Source of the DNA: Cristatella mucedo
Taxonomy: Eukaryota > Bryozoa > Phylactolaemata > Cristatellidae
NCBI GenBank assembly: GCA_009760855.2
Contig: WPIO01000003.1
Coordinates: 2,013,001 to 2,077,000 of the forward strand
DNA: 64,000 nucleotides
Reading direction: 5' to 3'
Position 1 is the stretch's first letter; each line of letters begins with the position of its first letter. Under the pieces are notes generated by a model that ran no database searches, was not told where the DNA came from, and saw only the letters and a program-made list of their open reading frames with translations. Below are positions 60,587-64,000 of the stretch, in pieces. The position numbers and the translations under genes are program-made.

Positions 60587-61402
60587 GTTTCTGTATTTTT
60601 ATGTCTGGACATGGAAGCCAATACAACGTATTTGTAACATCATTACGTGTTGTTCACACATTAGTTCGACTACACTCCGATCGCAAGTCGAATGGCAAAA
60701 GCAGTTGATCCGTGTCCGTTTCAGCTTTCTGGTTTGAGTGCGACCTGACAAAGTGGAGGCAAACGCGCCGGCCACTTGCAGTGATTTTCGCCCTCTTACT
60801 CGTGGTCCAGCCTAGCTTTGAAGGGACCTACTTGCGCGAATGGCAGTTCCGATACAACGAATGTCAGTTTTTCTAGACGGCACTTATTTTTCTCTCTTAA
60901 CCAGCTTGTAGTTCGTGCTACGGGCAGTCGTAGCTGGCCTAAGCCAGCCCCACCCGATACTCGTCGACTACTTATGCTCAGAACACGCCGACGCCCCGAC
61001 TTATCTAGATATCAAGCTGAATGAATCAATATCTAACCGGACGCGGTATGGCGTAGTCGCCTCAGCCTACACCATCGGAAAACCATCATTCGGTGTGAGG
61101 CAGGTGCTCGTTTGACCCTTGAAAACAGCATTATGCTGGATCACCGTAGCGAGGTCGCATTTTGGGTGCCGTCGTTATGACTGCGTTGTTGAGAGCATAA
61201 TCTCTGTATAAAGAGATAAGCTTAGTGCATTGTTAACGAATTCTTACCATTGGTAATAAAAGATGTTACGCATGGACTTAGATGCTTTGCTGTAATTTCG
61301 GCTGCAGACAAGGTTACATAAGCGAGTCTCAATCTTCGATAAGATAGTGAGAATGGCTGGCCAATGCTGGTGGAATATTGCAAAACATGCCGATTCGCTA
61401 CG
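60587..61402. other. No gene recognised
   Basis: Short open frames only. Confidence 0.4.
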
Positions 61403-61406
61403 AGTC

Positions 61407-62757
61407 TGTAACGCCGAAGGCTCGGCGGGGTAAGCTTGACCTGCCGCTTACCTAGCGGCGTAGCCTATCGCCTAATGCCGTTCGGTACGCGCCTACGCGC
61501 AATAAGCTGGCCGCCACGAAACGAGCGTTTCTGGCGCTGACCTGCTTACCGTTACTAAAGGGGGTCGTGAGTCCGCGGCGTGAATTGGAAGCAAGACACA
61601 CAAATTGGGGATTTTACTGAACTTTATTCGCAAGCGCACAAAGTCGCTGCGCGTCTAGTTCAGCTTTATCTCCACACTCCTCGCACGTTCAACACTCTTG
61701 CGGAGGGAATACTCCTCTACACTAAGCGCGACCCGGACCCTAAACCCTAACCGGTGAACTAGGAATCCGTTCCCACCTGTGCCGAGGGAATATCCCAAAC
61801 ACGCCAACTTAAACACTCGAGCGGAGGAAGTACTTCTCCACACTGAAGTGCGAACCTGAGTCTAAACCCTACCCGGTGAACTAGAACTCGGTTTCCACCA
61901 GTGCGACCGGAATACTCCACACACGCCAACTCAAGCACTCCTGCGGAGGAAATACTTCTCCACACTGAAGCGCGACCCGGAGCCTAAACCCTACCCGGTG
62001 AACTAGAGCTCCACACACGCCAACTACGCCTAGCTCGCGCCGGCAAATCCCTATGCCGAGAGCACGTGCTAGCGCGCACACACACGACACAAAAGAAACA
62101 CAAAACACAAAAGAAACACAAAACACGAAAGAACACACAAAATGCCAGCTCGGGCGCGATACGACCGTGTTCGGTGGGGTTCCACCGAATCCTCCTAGAG
62201 CTGTCTCGTCTTGTTCCGTCCATCGTCGGCGGACAGCCCGCCCTCCTCCCTCGCTTTTAGAGAAACGAGTGCCCGACGGCGTCGAGGCGCAGAGCCGGAC
62301 CAGAGACAAAAGACACGAGGCAAAAGACCCAGAGCGAGCGTCGCTCGACTCTTAAATACTTGGCTGAGACAATGGGGCAAGAGCTTAGTGGTATTGGGCC
62401 CGGACACCTTGGCCCATTACGGAAAGGAATGACTACCGTTCCCAGGCCACTGGCAGGGCACCTCCGTCCAGCTTGAATGGCGAATGGGTTCCAGACGCTT
62501 CTTTCTTGGGAAGAGGGAAGGCGGGGGTTGACAGGCCAGCCAACATCTATCAGCAGCTTCCGCGAGTATCGGACCAATTCTAAAGGCCGAATCGCCGCTG
62601 CTCGTCTCCGAGCTTCCTGGCCTGCTCCTAAGCGCTTCCTCTCTAACCGCACTGACGCTCCTCTCTGGCTCACTGCTCCAGGACAAAGGGGCTCTAGCCC
62701 GCCGCCGAACAGCTCTTGTTCGCGCTAAAATTCAGCCAAAGCCAGCAGGGCGCTACA
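61407..62757. mobile_element. Solo LTR (1351 bp) of an LTR retrotransposon
   Basis: Starts TGTAACGCC and ends GGCGCTACA, so its ends form an imperfect inverted repeat (TGTAACGCC against TGTAGCGCC) with the canonical TG...CA. It is flanked by AGTC on both sides (61403-61406 and 62758-62761), a 4-bp target-site duplication. GC-rich sequence inside contrasts with the A/T-rich flanks. No gag/pol coding is present, so the internal part was lost by LTR-LTR recombination. It carries a 120-bp tandem repeat. An AATAAA on the minus strand (about 61627-61632) would suit a minus-oriented LTR. A 4- to 5-bp duplication and these ends suit Ty3/gypsy-type elements; that class is inferred. Confidence 0.75.
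61665..62025. repeat. Three ~120-bp tandem repeats inside the LTR
   Basis: The word CACTC..GCGGAGG recurs at 61694, 61814 and 61936. Each unit also has ATACTYCTCYACACT, GACCCGGA and CCTAAACCCTA-CCGGTGAAC. The last unit is truncated. Confidence 0.9.
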
Positions 62758-62761
62758 AGTC

Positions 62762-63446
62762 GCATGATTTTCAAGTTCTAGCTATGGACGCAGATGACAC
62801 GGATGTGCTAAATGATTTGATGAATTCTGAGCTATAAGGTGTCGAAGGAGGTAGCCATACGAATGGCACATAACCAATACTGAGGTTTGTGGTTCTCTGC
62901 ATGGTTCGTATCGCTGGGCTCGCCGGCACACTACCAGTGCAGGCAGACCGGTAGTGCCCGGAGCCACCCCAGGGTCTGACGGCTGGTGGCTGTGGCCTAG
63001 GGACAGGCCGGCGGTCAGCTGCGGTCTGACGGCTGTGGTGTATCCGCAGGCTGGCTTTGTCCTCCCACCAACTCACGGGCTGAGTTGAGGTTGGCAGGGA
63101 GTGGGCGAGGACGGAACGCGCAGACGATGGAGGGCAGTCAAGGGCACGAAGGGCGGTGCGCCTGGCGGCTCTGTGCGTGGGAAGAATGAGCGGAGTCGAG
63201 TGGGAAGAGTAGGGGCCGAAGGGAGCCGTGCGCCGTTCGGCTTCGTGCGTTGTATTAAACTGTTGGTCATCGGCCGGCTCTCTGCTTCGCGGATCAAGCT
63301 ACAAATACAACGATACATCGACATTTTCCTGGTGGAATCGGCGGAGGAAAGATCAATCCCACAAACCACCAATACTAACTCGAAGAAATTAGTCTCCGCC
63401 TATTTCGCGAGGCCAAGTGCACTGTAAATGGGTCCAGAACCGGAAA
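62762..63446. other. GC-rich stretch, no gene recognised
   Basis: Open frames on both strands (62771-63076 minus, 63101-63427 plus) without domain evidence. GGTCTGACGGCTG occurs twice, about 50 bp apart. Confidence 0.35.
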
Positions 63447-63452
63447 AGTTAT

Positions 63453-63604
63453 GCTGATTTAATAGTCTTATCTATATAGCGGCAGAAGAGCTATCGAGGC
63501 AATCGCCATCAATAGCAGTGCACAATTAAGGATCGCCCAGTGCAGGACTCGAACCCACGATCCGGATCGCGAGGAAGGGCACCTTACCTCCTGGGCTGAG
63601 ACCT
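63453..63604 (-). repeat. SINE-B copy, diverged
   Basis: Reverse of the body (GCTGATTTAATAGTCTTATC, AATTAAGGATCGCCCAGTGC) and of the head (GACTCGAACCCACGAT, CACCTTACCTCCTGGGC). Confidence 0.75.
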
Positions 63605-63716
63605 AGGAGCGTAGCAACAACTAAACTTCAGCTTGAGGAGTGTTTTCAAGTTGTTTTGCTGTTGTTCAACGTGCCTCGGTGCATCTTAGCCCCTAATATC
63701 AGTCAAAATAAGTGTA

Positions 63717-63755
63717 CACACACACACACACAAACACACACACAAACACGCACAC
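63717..63755. repeat. (CA)n microsatellite
   Basis: Imperfect CA repeats of about 38 bp. Confidence 0.9.
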
Positions 63756-64000
63756 TAATACAGATTTCTCTGTTTAATCTTGTTTGTGCTCTCGCCGAGG
63801 CACTCGCCGTGACAGTATACCGTACACTTGGAACTTGAAGCATCCTTTATGCCAAGCGGGTAGTTGACGAAAAATATCGCCGGAGACCCGTTGCAAGAGC
63901 ACGCGACGCGTGACAAGCTCATGCAGCGTTTGCTTGGCTTCGTGCATCTTCCTTAAACTGAGCAGCTGTGCAGCAGTGCAGTTATAAGTTCACACGTGAG

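Noticed and set aside
61739-61752. Telomeric repeat (CCCTAAACCCTAACC-like)
   Set aside because: Only one or two motifs per 120-bp unit inside an LTR; not a tandem telomere array.

Overview
The window is eukaryotic and almost certainly metazoan. Evidence: GT-AG introns interrupting recognisable coding, an RGS-domain gene of the animal R4 type, decayed L2/CR1-like LINEs, two families of tRNA-derived SINEs, a solo LTR and very many long GA/CT, GT and AT microsatellites. There are no operons, ribosome binding sites or CRISPR arrays. An invertebrate such as a flatworm or other lophotrochozoan would fit, but the sequence alone does not fix the species.

Layout. 1-17 kb is mostly repeat debris: SINE and LINE fragments in both orientations, a 500-bp GA tract and a near-complete but broken LINE at 10.6-12.5 kb. 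17.1-29.5 kb carries a series of plus-strand coding-like segments with good splice sites and mutually compatible phases; the first looks like the end of a C2 domain. 29.5-37 kb is repeats and apparently empty intron. 37-46 kb holds a 765-bp 12-bp minisatellite, more SINEs and several weakly supported plus-strand exon candidates of low-complexity composition. 47.3-48.6 kb is a large Ser/Ala/Gly-rich open exon. 51.7-54.8 kb contains the securest gene, an R4-type RGS domain split over three exons, preceded by a likely 14-nt microexon. 55-64 kb returns to repeats and includes a 1351-bp solo LTR with a 4-bp target-site duplication.

How it may fit together. The secure core is the RGS domain (51786-54817), predicted to act as a GTPase-activating protein for Gi/Go/Gq alpha subunits. 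Strand, phase and domain content allow the C2-like segment at 17 kb, the open segments at 25.7-29.3 kb and the big exon at 47.3 kb to belong to the same long gene, giving a C2-linker-RGS layout like vertebrate RGS3 or nematode RGS-7. That link is inference and needs transcript data. I found no exotic novel system. The most interesting items are this possible gene, the microexon, the solo LTR, the SINE/LINE shared tail, three perfect hairpins and the block-structured minisatellite.
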